Source: an uncultured Clostridia bacterium (GTDB lineage Bacteria > Bacillota_I > Bacilli_A > RF39 > UBA660). From it: a stretch of DNA of 33,491 nucleotides. Position numbers and translations under genes: made by a program. Positions 18,723 to 27,835 of this stretch are shown in pieces. Under the pieces are notes generated by a model. The model was not told where the DNA came from, ran no database searches, and was given only the letters and a program-made list of their open reading frames with translations. The number at the start of each line of letters is the position of its first letter. Position 1 is the first letter of the stretch. The stretch lies in assembly GCA_946619755.1 (NCBI GenBank), contig CAMOMI010000007.1, positions 1 through 33,491 of the forward strand, in the 5' to 3' direction.

Positions 18723-20510
18723 TTATAATCCACCACCTGAACCAAATGAATCTAATTCTTCTTGAGTTAATGTTACATCTATTTGCATTCTTCGATTACC
18801 GCATACAAATAGTGCTTCTCCTTGATTATATCTCTTTATATTTTCTTTTTCATTATCATTTAAATCGACAAGCATGGCTAAATCTTCAGCCGCTTGTTTT
18901 CTTAATCCCATAATTAAGTAATATGAGGCATTATCAAAAATGGCTTTACCATGCATTATCATATTATTAGCAACGAAGTCTGATGGTTGTTGAGTAATTA
19001 TAATAGTTCCTGTATTATATTTTCTTGCTCTTCTTTGTACTTGGGCTAAAAATTCAGCTCCAAGCTCATTTTGTGAACCTAATAATACATGGGCTTCGTC
19101 AACTGATAAAACTGTATTTTTATTTGGATTTAAACATAAACTCCAAGCATATTTTAATACATTGAATAATAAAGCATTTCTAATATTGACATCTGAATTC
19201 ATTACTTCTTTAATATTAAATACTAAATATTCATTTGTAGTATCAATAGTTGTATGGCCATTGAAATAATATTGTAGTTCTTTTACTAATGGTCTTAATT
19301 TCAATTCAAGTCTTTCCAAAACATCTCTTTCGTGAGTTTTTTCGGTCATAGATGTTAATTTACTTGTAACAGTAATATAAACATCTTGCATAATTGGAAA
19401 ATCTTTTGATGTAAAGTTAGAAAAATTAGTATTATATGCAATTCCAAATCTAGCATATGTTTCAAGAGCCATTTCGCCAAATAAAGTTAAAACATCTTCT
19501 TCAATGTTAGGTGAGTAATACTTCATAAAAGCTTTCAATGTTTGAAGAGTTGATGTTAATATTGTATAACCTAATCCTTGATTTTGAATAGTTTCATCAT
19601 CACTATCCATAACAATTTCTAGTGGGTTAATCATACCATATTGACCACCCTTACCAAGATCAACAACTTCACCGCCATAGGCTTTAGTCATTTCAGTTAG
19701 TTCACCTTCAGGGTCAACACAAACAATCTGATAACCATTTCTAATATGACTACGTAAAATTAGTTTAGCAGCTGTTGATTTACCACTACCAGATGAACCT
19801 AAAATAATCATATTGGCATTATTACGGTTATTTTCTTTTTTTATTTGATATAAGAATTGATTGAATAAAACTACTCCACCAGAAAACTCAACACCTAATA
19901 ATGTTGATAAGCCATCATCTTTTAAACTATCAAAAATGAATGGGTACATTGAGGCAATTGTTGGAGATGGCATTATAGAACCTACTCTATCTTCAATTAT
20001 TTGTTTACCAAAGATAGGAAGCATAGATTTTAAAACTCTTTCTTGTTCAAATCTTAATTGAATACCTGTCATTTCCATACCATCAAGATATGTTTTTAAG
20101 TTAGTTCTTTTATTTTCTAATTCTTCTTTTGTATCAGCAGTAATCATTATATGTAATTGAAAATCGAAACTCCTTGATTGGGATTGCGTATATTGTTGAA
20201 TAAATGTTTCTAGAGAATCAATATCTTGTCTAATTCTCTCTAGAATTGTATTATCCCTTTCATTTTGGTATCGTTGTCTAAGTTCGGCTAACTCATTATT
20301 TAACATTTTGTGTAAAATTGTTGATGAAACTGGTATATGTTTTATAACAACTTTAACACCTGGTATATTTGTTAAGTCTGATAAATAGCCATCATCTATA
20401 ATTCTTGGATATGAAATAACTGTTAAAATAGTAGCATATTTACCACTTATAACGAAATCAGCTGCGTTAAATTGTAATCCCTTAGGGGCAAGTTGTGATT
20501 TAATGTTCAT
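18723..20510 (-). CDS. VirB4-family T4SS ATPase, C-terminal portion
   Basis: Walker A MIILGSSGSGKSTAAKLIL, Walker B TVLSVDEAHVLLG, RRARKYNTGTIIITQQPSDF. Confidence 0.92.
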   Translation of the reverse strand: MNIKSQLAPKGLQFNAADFVISGKYATILTVISYPRIIDDGYLSDLTNIPGVKVVIKHIPVSSTILHKMLNNELAELRQRYQNERDNTILERIRQDIDSLETFIQQYTQSQSRSFDFQLHIMITADTKEELENKRTNLKTYLDGMEMTGIQLRFEQERVLKSMLPIFGKQIIEDRVGSIMPSPTIASMYPFIFDSLKDDGLSTLLGVEFSGGVVLFNQFLYQIKKENNRNNANMIILGSSGSGKSTAAKLILRSHIRNGYQIVCVDPEGELTEMTKAYGGEVVDLGKGGQYGMINPLEIVMDSDDETIQNQGLGYTILTSTLQTLKAFMKYYSPNIEEDVLTLFGEMALETYARFGIAYNTNFSNFTSKDFPIMQDVYITVTSKLTSMTEKTHERDVLERLELKLRPLVKELQYYFNGHTTIDTTNEYLVFNIKEVMNSDVNIRNALLFNVLKYAWSLCLNPNKNTVLSVDEAHVLLGSQNELGAEFLAQVQRRARKYNTGTIIITQQPSDFVANNMIMHGKAIFDNASYYLIMGLRKQAAEDLAMLVDLNDNEKENIKRYNQGEALFVCGNRRMQIDVTLTQEELDSFGSGGGL

Positions 20511-21057
20511 TTGGCAACACCACCTTACTATCTGTTGTCATTCCCCCATTTAAGAAACTATCTAAGACAACTCTTAAATCTGTATTAGATGTCTGGACTG
20601 AATCTAGGCCTGCATTTGATAAACCCATCATCAGTGTTCGCAACCTTTTTTGAATTATATCTGGATTTTTTTCTTTAAATAATATATAAAACTCTGTATC
20701 TGTTACATTATCACGCATAAAATCATTAGCTTTTTGAATATCTTGGCTAATTATTTTTTTAATACGTGGATCACCTTCTTGGTTATATTGAATTTGTAAA
20801 GTAGCTAAATAATTGGAAATATCAACAGGTCTATCAGCAGATATTAACCAAAACTCAAAATCAATTGAATCATAAAAAACTCTTAGTTGAGAAATAATAT
20901 TATTTCTAGAATTTGAATCTAAGATAAAGATATTTCTAGGTCTTATTTTAACTCCTGTTACTTTCATTTTGTTATCTAATTCAATCATCCCATTAGCAAT
21001 ATTTTTAACAGGTAACCAGTCTTCAGTATATTTACTATTTATCTTCTTTGAACTCAT
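20500..21057 (-). CDS. VirB4 N-terminal-domain protein (separate ORF)
   Basis: WLPVKNIANGMIELDNKMKVTGVKIRPRNIFILDSNSRNNIISQLRVFYDSIDFEFWLISADRPVDISNYLATLQ resembles the N-terminal domain of Gram-positive VirB4/TraE ATPases; overlaps both neighbours. Start MSSKK chosen. Confidence 0.75.
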   Translation of the reverse strand: MSSKKINSKYTEDWLPVKNIANGMIELDNKMKVTGVKIRPRNIFILDSNSRNNIISQLRVFYDSIDFEFWLISADRPVDISNYLATLQIQYNQEGDPRIKKIISQDIQKANDFMRDNVTDTEFYILFKEKNPDIIQKRLRTLMMGLSNAGLDSVQTSNTDLRVVLDSFLNGGMTTDSKVVLPNEH

Positions 21058-21355
21058 TTTGCATACACCAACCTCTCCAAATATAATTTTTTCTTCCATT
21101 ATAATAATTTAGAATACTTTGAATAGCACACAAAAAATTGTGATAATTTGGTACTGGTAATACCAAAAAGACACATATCAACATTGGTAATAAAGAGAGT
21201 ATCATCAACCATGTTGCAGAATTTGAGAATATAGCTAGTAGAGCAACTGTAACAATTGTTCCACTAGCTAATATTACTAAATCAGGCATAGGTCTAAACA
21301 TTCCTAATACTAATGTTGATCTTTTTGTGTTTGCAGGTACTAAACTACCATTCAT
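21035..21355 (-). CDS. PrgI/VirB3-like membrane protein
   Basis: Small two-TM protein (NTKRSTLVLGMFRPMPDLVILASGTIVTVALLAIF...LPVPNYHNFLCAIQSILNYYNGRKNYIWRGW) directly upstream of the VirB4 genes. Confidence 0.75.
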   Translation of the reverse strand: MNGSLVPANTKRSTLVLGMFRPMPDLVILASGTIVTVALLAIFSNSATWLMILSLLPMLICVFLVLPVPNYHNFLCAIQSILNYYNGRKNYIWRGWCMQNEFKEDK

Positions 21356-21384
21356 AAAGTATCACACTCCTTTTTTCTTTAAAA

Positions 21385-24300
21385 CTAGCTATTACCACCA
21401 TTAAAGTCGTTAGCAGCCTTTTGAGCGGCAGTAGCATTACTTGTCTCACTATATCTCTTTTCTTCTTTAAGCTGTTTAAGAATACGTTCATATTCATTTC
21501 CACTATTAATAGCAGCCGTTTTAATTTCATCAAGCGTTTCAAAGTCTTCAATTTTGCCACTTAAGAATGCAGACAATATAGTAGGTTTATCTTTTAATTT
21601 TTCTCTCATTTTTTCTACCGCTTCAGGATTTTGTCTTAAAACTTTTAAACTTTCAAGAGCATCTTGTACTTTTTCAACAGCTACTTTATCATATTTTTTG
21701 CTCTTGATATGATCAATGCTTTCACCAGCGGCCATGTCTTTAAGAATTGATGAATATTGATATCTTGCAGCATTCTTTTGGACTTGTGTTACGGCGTAAT
21801 CAGCATCAGCAGCTTCTTTTGCCTTAGTTTGTGCATTTGCTCTTAATGCATCAGCTTGAGCTTTTGCAGTATCATATGTTGCTTTGTCTGCATCACTTAA
21901 ACTATCACGATCTTTTGTCAAAATAGTGTTAGTGCCTTCAAAATCATCGACTCTCTTAGCGGCAGCTTCAGCTTCAGCTTTGGCTCTTTCAGCACGTCCA
22001 ACATACTTTCTGTGTAAGTCTCCAATTGTTTCATTTGCTCCAATATCAGCGTATTGTGTACTTCCATCAGCATTAGTTAAACCAGTTTTAATTTTTGCAG
22101 TTGGTGACACTACTTGAGTAAGTTCATTTATTTTTTCTTTCAATCTATCTTCAGCACTATCAGCAGTTGATTTAACATCTTTAGTAAGTGATGATTGTGC
22201 TTCGAGTTTCTTAATTTGTGGCTCTAAAGCCTTATTGTGTAATACGGTTCTTTGATATTGCGTTTCAATACCAGTTTTCTTTTCTATTTGTGCAGCTGTT
22301 CGATCAATAACACCTTGAATGCCACCAGCTCCACCGGCATCATAATATTTATTTAATTCAACAACTTGTTTAACATCTTTTTTAACGGCATCATCAACTT
22401 TTTTAGTGATATCTTCAAGTTTAGTTGCACCGGCTCCAGCCACAATTGTTTTAACAGTAGCACCTATGCCACCTATTGCTGCACCCGCAATTGATTTATA
22501 TTGTTTATTACTATCTTCAGCTACTTGTTCATTTGCTTGTTGAATCTGTGGTTCAAGATCTTTGATAAGTTGATTACGCTTATTTTCTGCTTTAACATTT
22601 TCTTCATTAAGGTAGTTAGCACGAGCAGTTTCATATTGAGTTTGAGCAGCTGTGTAATTTTCTTGTGCTGCTGTTATTCTTGCTTGATCGCCACTTGCAA
22701 TTGCGCTTTCAAGATTTTGTCTTGCTGTTTCTGCTGCTTGTCTATTTGCTTCAACAACTTTAGCCTCTTCTTTATTACTTTTGCGACTATTGGCATCACT
22801 ACTTCCATATTTCTGCATATTGGCAGTTTCTTTATCGAATTCAATTTGTGCCTCAGCTTGTCGTTTTGTTGCTTCAGCAATTGCTGTTGGATCTCCGCTT
22901 GCTTTTTTTTCATCTAAGTCTCTATTAGCGGCCGCTAAATTTCTTCCAGCATTTTGGAATCTAGTGAAATCAGCTTGATATATTTCATTTGCGCCTAAGC
23001 CACTAGTATTAATTTTTTCTTTTATTGCGTTTCTTTCTTTAGTTAAACGTTCAACTTCAGCTTGATCGCCTCTTTGTCTAGCATCATGTAATCTTCTGTC
23101 TATGTCTACTAAATCATTTAATCCGCCTCTTTGTTTTTGATATCTTGATAAAGCCTCATCTCTTGCTCTTGTTAAATTATCAATTTCTGATTGAGGTGCA
23201 TTTCTTCTTTTGGCATCATTTAATCTTCGATTAGCAAGTCTTAAATCATCTTCTGCTCTATTTAAATCATCAGTTCTGTTACTTAAATCTTGTAAGTTTC
23301 TAGCTTTACGTCTGTTTTCTCTTCTCTGTCGCCATTGCTCTTGGCCCTCTTTAGTAAGTATTGATTTTTGACCATTTGCTCTATTTCTGTTGACATTACT
23401 TACAATACGTCTTGCCATATTTGTTCCAAGTTTAGTAGCTCCTAAGGCAGCACCAAGAGTTCTGGCTGTTAGAGCGCCAACACGTTCGCCAGCTTTGAAG
23501 CCAAAGCCTATGCCAGCAGCACCACTTGATGGGAATAGTTCTCCCAATAGTTTTGGAGCACGACTTGCAAAAGTTAATAGTCCCATAATAAGAATAATAT
23601 ATGCAAATGTTTCCAAAGTCTTTGAAATTTGCAAGCCTTCAAATAACGTTCCACTATCATAAGCCGTTCCAATAATTTCAATTAATAATAATATAAAGTA
23701 AATAATAGCAATTCTAATAAATAAATCTACATAAGTTGTTAGGCATTGTTTTGTCCATTTTTGAAATATGCCATCTTTTTTTGGTAAGATGTATCCCATA
23801 ATGGCAATTGGAGCCATTACTTGTAAAAATAGTAATTGGGCATATCTTATACCAACATCAACACTATATAATGCGAGAACATATAAAATGAACGCACCAA
23901 CGCCAATGGCAAAGAAGCCATTAAAACTAATAGCTGGTGTATAACCATCAAAACGAATCAAAGATGATTCTACAGTTTCATTTATACCTTCTAATAAGTT
24001 TATTTTACCATTATTTCTTAGATTGCTTAGATTCTCTTCCACTTGCGCTGCAGCATCGGCACAATTACCGCTACCTGAAGCACATGCTTCTTCATCTATC
24101 CCATAGAACAAGCCTAAAATATTAGCAGAAAAAACTCCGCCAACTTGTTCGACGTTTGTATTAGTTTTACCTAAAATTATTTTTGAAATAACTTGATTTT
24201 CAATAATTTTACTTTGTAATGAATAGGCTAAAGAAAAAATTTTAGGTACAAATGCAATTAAAATAATTACAATAACTATTCTTTGTAAAATATTGCCAAC

Positions 24301-24573
24301 GCCCTTTTCTTTATCTTCAATGTTATCTGGTGTAATAACATATTTTACAAATTCAAACGTTATATAAAAAGTCATAACGATTGTTAGCACCATTGTTACT
24401 CTTTGATATATTGGTTCAACAGCATTGGTTGATAAAAAATTTACTTTAGCTAATGTTATAAATAATTGATAAACGCATGATATTAGCCAATATATTAAAT
24501 TACAAAGAAGGGCACCTAGTCCCCTTAAGCCTTGTCTCCAAAGTGGTAATCCGACGGCTACCAAAAAATTCAT
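21385..24573 (-). CDS. VirB6/TrbL-like polytopic membrane protein with long coiled-coil C-terminal extension
   Basis: Multiple TMs in the first about 340 aa (including QLLFLQVMAPIAIMGYILPKKDGIFQKWTKQCLTTYVDLFIRIAIIYFILLLI) followed by about 700 aa of charged/Ala-rich helical sequence. Confidence 0.85.
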   Translation of the reverse strand: MNFLVAVGLPLWRQGLRGLGALLCNLIYWLISCVYQLFITLAKVNFLSTNAVEPIYQRVTMVLTIVMTFYITFEFVKYVITPDNIEDKEKGVGNILQRIVIVIILIAFVPKIFSLAYSLQSKIIENQVISKIILGKTNTNVEQVGGVFSANILGLFYGIDEEACASGSGNCADAAAQVEENLSNLRNNGKINLLEGINETVESSLIRFDGYTPAISFNGFFAIGVGAFILYVLALYSVDVGIRYAQLLFLQVMAPIAIMGYILPKKDGIFQKWTKQCLTTYVDLFIRIAIIYFILLLIEIIGTAYDSGTLFEGLQISKTLETFAYIILIMGLLTFASRAPKLLGELFPSSGAAGIGFGFKAGERVGALTARTLGAALGATKLGTNMARRIVSNVNRNRANGQKSILTKEGQEQWRQRRENRRKARNLQDLSNRTDDLNRAEDDLRLANRRLNDAKRRNAPQSEIDNLTRARDEALSRYQKQRGGLNDLVDIDRRLHDARQRGDQAEVERLTKERNAIKEKINTSGLGANEIYQADFTRFQNAGRNLAAANRDLDEKKASGDPTAIAEATKRQAEAQIEFDKETANMQKYGSSDANSRKSNKEEAKVVEANRQAAETARQNLESAIASGDQARITAAQENYTAAQTQYETARANYLNEENVKAENKRNQLIKDLEPQIQQANEQVAEDSNKQYKSIAGAAIGGIGATVKTIVAGAGATKLEDITKKVDDAVKKDVKQVVELNKYYDAGGAGGIQGVIDRTAAQIEKKTGIETQYQRTVLHNKALEPQIKKLEAQSSLTKDVKSTADSAEDRLKEKINELTQVVSPTAKIKTGLTNADGSTQYADIGANETIGDLHRKYVGRAERAKAEAEAAAKRVDDFEGTNTILTKDRDSLSDADKATYDTAKAQADALRANAQTKAKEAADADYAVTQVQKNAARYQYSSILKDMAAGESIDHIKSKKYDKVAVEKVQDALESLKVLRQNPEAVEKMREKLKDKPTILSAFLSGKIEDFETLDEIKTAAINSGNEYERILKQLKEEKRYSETSNATAAQKAANDFNGGNS

Positions 24574-24589
24574 AATATCACTTCCCTAT

Positions 24590-25393
24590 TTATATGCTGC
24601 AACTACTATATAAGCCTTCCCATACAATATCTGCTAGATACATTATTACATTTATTAATACCGGAATTAAAAATATAGCTACGCCAATAATAACTCTCTT
24701 TATAAAAGTCATTTGGGCTTTTTTCATATCATCTTCTTTTTGTGCAATAACTGCTTTAAAGAAATCTAATGTGCCAAGAATAATAATTAGTATTGGAATG
24801 ATAATTTTTGGGTACATTAATACTTCATTTATAATATAAGCAATACTACTTGGATCATCTTTTGAGCCAAATATTGCTCCGCAATCAACTGTAGATTCAT
24901 CGCCTTCAAGTGCTATAGCCATTTTTTCATTTTTTATATAGCTTACATTTTTAGTTATTCCAGCTTCAAATTCTTCTTTTGTAATGCTTTTTTTGTCACT
25001 TGTCCATGCGGACATTTTATTAACTTGTTTAGAAGCACTGGCAAAAGAATTTGCATCTTGAGAATTATCAAATCCCCATATACCATCAGATGCCCACCAC
25101 AAAGCTCTTTCTTTTCTTCTATATACAATATAGTTAGGGCAAGCATTAGAAATTTTGTTTACTGTTAAACCAGTGTAATTATCTGATTTACTGGAATTCT
25201 TATTAATTAAAGGTTCATTATCGGCTAAAATATTTGTTTTAGTTCCCCTTTGTCTAATCGTAAATTGATTATTATTTGAATTATATTCAACAGAAACTTC
25301 TGTAGTTTGGTAATAACATACTTCTGCATATATATTTTTCATTCCAAACAACATTATTAATAACATAAATAATATGTAATTTTTATGTTTCAT
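24590..25393 (-). CDS. Secreted-domain protein with C-terminal VirB2-like TM hairpin
   Basis: Signal peptide (MKHKNYILFMLLIMLFGMKNIYAEVC), about 150-aa ectodomain, C-terminal hairpin IIIPILIIILGTLDFFKAVIAQKEDDMKKAQMTFIKRVIIGVAIFLIPVLINVIMYLADIV. Confidence 0.8.
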   Translation of the reverse strand: MKHKNYILFMLLIMLFGMKNIYAEVCYYQTTEVSVEYNSNNNQFTIRQRGTKTNILADNEPLINKNSSKSDNYTGLTVNKISNACPNYIVYRRKERALWWASDGIWGFDNSQDANSFASASKQVNKMSAWTSDKKSITKEEFEAGITKNVSYIKNEKMAIALEGDESTVDCGAIFGSKDDPSSIAYIINEVLMYPKIIIPILIIILGTLDFFKAVIAQKEDDMKKAQMTFIKRVIIGVAIFLIPVLINVIMYLADIVWEGLYSSCSI

Positions 25394-25440
25394 AAAGCAC
25401 CTCTTTTTTGGCATGAGTAAAATACCTCGTATACATTATA

Positions 25441-25473
25441 ACATAAAAAAATAGAAAAAGAAATAACTTTTTC
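25441..25473 (-). terminator. Terminator/attenuator directly after the VirB2-like gene
   Basis: GAAAAAG-AAATAA-CTTTTTC (25454-25473) followed on the minus strand by TATTTTTTTA. Confidence 0.7.
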
Positions 25474-25501
25474 CATTATTTTTTTGGCATTTTTATGTCA
25501 A

Positions 25502-25828
25502 TTATCTTTTTTCTAAACTATAGCATGCTAAGGCATTTTGAGATTCAGAATTTGCTTGCTCATTGCCTGCATTTGTAAGCACTCCGAAAGCAACACTTAC
25601 AATCCATGGAACTAAGAAAACAACAATGGCATAAATAACTCTTTGTATAGCCATCTTTTGAGCACTTTTAATATCGTCTTCCTTGCCTGCCATAACTGCT
25701 TTACCTAAATCTATTACTAATAATACGATAAGAATAATGATAATAGCAGCTTGAATTAGAGGGATAACTCCAAATTTAATAAGTCTAATGACTGGTCTTA
25801 ATGTTTCACAAGCATCTAATAATAACAT
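25502..25828 (-). CDS. VirB2/TrbC-like small two-TM protein (candidate pilin/channel subunit)
   Basis: IPLIQAAIIIILIVLLVIDLGKAVMAGKEDDIKSAQKMAIQRVIYAIVVFLVPWIVSVAFGVL; RBS GGAGGAG. Confidence 0.8.
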   Translation of the reverse strand: MLLLDACETLRPVIRLIKFGVIPLIQAAIIIILIVLLVIDLGKAVMAGKEDDIKSAQKMAIQRVIYAIVVFLVPWIVSVAFGVLTNAGNEQANSESQNALACYSLEKR

Positions 25829-25855
25829 TATAACTCCTCCTTTTTTTCTATCTAT

Positions 25856-25884
25856 ATAATATAATAATTTTTCTTTAATGTCAA
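25856..25884 (-). promoter_or_regulatory. Consensus sigmaA promoter for the T4SS locus
   Basis: Minus strand TTGACA - 17 nt - TATTAT, followed by GGAGGAG RBS. Confidence 0.85.
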
Positions 25885-25895
25885 TATTTTACATT

Positions 25896-27167
25896 TTATT
25901 TTGTGTATTCAAATTCATAATCAAGAATTTTGATAATATCGCCTTCTTGAATATTCATTTTTTCTAATTCTTCATCGACTCCCATACTTCTTAATTTTTT
26001 GGCAAATCTAGAAATAGCTTCTTCCGTGTTAAAGTTTATCATTTTAAATATTTTTTCAATTTTTTCACCTTTTACTATAAAAGTATGATCATTTTCTTTA
26101 ATTACGGTAAAAGGTTTTTCTTGTTTAAATTTATATAATACATGCTTTTCTTGGATATCTTCATCATATAATACTTCTTCTTTAGTATTCTTTACTAATT
26201 GTGATAAAGCGCTAATCAAATTATCTAAATTTTGATTATTTAACGCTGATATTTCATATACTTCTTTGTTTGTCTTCTTTTTAAATTTTTCTAAATTTTC
26301 TGATGCTCCAGGTAAATCCATTTTGTTAGCAATAATTATTTCTACTTTATTTAATAATTTAGGACTAAATACTTCTAATTCTTTTCTGATTACTTGATAG
26401 TCTTCATATGGATCTCGCCCTTCACTTGCTGACATATCAATAATATGAGCAATGATTTTAGTTCTTTCAATATGTTTTAAGAATTTATGGCCTAGACCAA
26501 CGCCAGTACTTGCTCCTTCAATTAGTCCTGGTAAATCAGCAATGACAAAATTATTATCTTTAGTAACAACAACACCTAAGTTTGGTGATAATGTTGTAAA
26601 ATGGTAAGCAGCTATTTTGGGGTTAGCGTTAGTTATCATCGATAATAGTGTTGATTTACCGACACTTGGTAAACCAACTAAGCCAACATCAGCAAGCATT
26701 CTTAATTCAACTTTTATCTTTCTTATCTCACCTGGTTCTCCGCGTTCGGCAAAAGATGGGCATGGATTACTTCTTGTAGCAAGAGTGACGTTTCCTCTAC
26801 CACCTTTGCCGCCATAAGCAACAATGACTTCTTCTCCATGTTTTGTAAGATCGGCAATGACTGCTCCAGTGTCATAATCTTTAATTGTTGTGCCAACAGG
26901 TACTTTTATAATTTTATCTTCAGCATAAGAACCTGATTTATTTTTTCCTTCGCCATTTTCACCGGCTTCACCTTTAATCTTTTTTTGATAACGTAAATCA
27001 AGCAATGTTCGCAACCCTTCATCGGCTTTAAAGATAATATCGGATCCTTTACCACCATTACCTCCATTAGGGCCTCCCATCGGAACAAATTTTTCTCTTA
27101 GAAAAGCCATACAGCCATCTCCACCACGGCCAGCTTCAACTTCCATTACTACTTCATCTATGAACAT
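25896..27167 (-). CDS. obgE: GTPase Obg
   Basis: Obg domain (FIDEVVMEVEAGRGGDGCMAFLREKFVPMGGPNGGNGGKG), G-domain VGLVGLPSVGKSTLLS, NKMDLP, C-terminal OCT domain. Confidence 0.98.
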   Translation of the reverse strand: MFIDEVVMEVEAGRGGDGCMAFLREKFVPMGGPNGGNGGKGSDIIFKADEGLRTLLDLRYQKKIKGEAGENGEGKNKSGSYAEDKIIKVPVGTTIKDYDTGAVIADLTKHGEEVIVAYGGKGGRGNVTLATRSNPCPSFAERGEPGEIRKIKVELRMLADVGLVGLPSVGKSTLLSMITNANPKIAAYHFTTLSPNLGVVVTKDNNFVIADLPGLIEGASTGVGLGHKFLKHIERTKIIAHIIDMSASEGRDPYEDYQVIRKELEVFSPKLLNKVEIIIANKMDLPGASENLEKFKKKTNKEVYEISALNNQNLDNLISALSQLVKNTKEEVLYDEDIQEKHVLYKFKQEKPFTVIKENDHTFIVKGEKIEKIFKMINFNTEEAISRFAKKLRSMGVDEELEKMNIQEGDIIKILDYEFEYTK

Positions 27168-27196
27168 AGTATCACCTCTTTTTAAAACTATTTATG

Positions 27197-27225
27197 ATTA
27201 TAACATATACTTTTTTTATAAGCAA
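27197..27225 (-). promoter_or_regulatory. SigmaA-type promoter for obgE
   Basis: Minus strand TTGCTT - 17 nt - TATAAT. Confidence 0.75.
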
Positions 27226-27307
27226 ATGTTTTGTTTACATTTTCATTTTATCATTTAACAAATTAAAGGTAAAGGAAATTATTTAATAAATAGACATATA
27301 ATTAACT

Positions 27308-27835
27308 ATGAAAAGAATAAAAAAATGGGGCGTTATTATTTCGTTTGTTTTAGCGATAATATTACATTTTATATATGAAATATTTCCGAATACTTTTTTT
27401 AGTATTATAGCGCCTGTTAATGAAAGTATCTGGGAACATATGAAATTAATTATTAGTGCTAGTTTAATTTTCAGTATATTTGAGTATTTTATGTATAAAA
27501 AGAAAGATATTGCATTTAATAATTTTATCTTTAGTTATGCAATATCTATAATACTTGGTATTATTATTTATTTAATTATATATATTCCGCTTAATGATAT
27601 ATTTGGACATAAAGCATATATTGCTATTTCCTTATTGTTTTTGATATTTATAGTAATCCAAGTTATTAGTTATTATTTATTAAACATTAAGAGAATAGTT
27701 CATATTAAATATTTGGGAATTCTTTTAATAATAATTATATATTTTATATTTGGATATTTTACTTATCATCCACCTAAAATTAATTTGTTTTATGATTACA
27801 TACATCAAGGATATGGAATTATTAAATCTTCTTAA
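27308..27835 (+). CDS. DUF6512-like multi-TM membrane protein
   Basis: Polytopic; HFIYEIFPNTFFSIIAPVNESIWEHMKLI is typical of this uncharacterised family. Confidence 0.7.
   Translation: MKRIKKWGVIISFVLAIILHFIYEIFPNTFFSIIAPVNESIWEHMKLIISASLIFSIFEYFMYKKKDIAFNNFIFSYAISIILGIIIYLIIYIPLNDIFGHKAYIAISLLFLIFIVIQVISYYLLNIKRIVHIKYLGILLIIIIYFIFGYFTYHPPKINLFYDYIHQGYGIIKSS

Noticed and set aside
22501-24125. Several plus-strand and alternative-frame ORFs (e.g. 22501-22917 +, 22674-22913 -, 23390-23662 +, 23937-24125 +)
   Set aside because: They lie opposite or within the VirB6-like gene and have low-complexity translations dictated by its coding bias; no RBS or domain support.
13848-25828. Calling the locus an integrative and conjugative element
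   Set aside because: No relaxase, integrase, excisionase, replication gene or att-like direct repeats seen; flanks are housekeeping genes. Left open only for genes outside the window.
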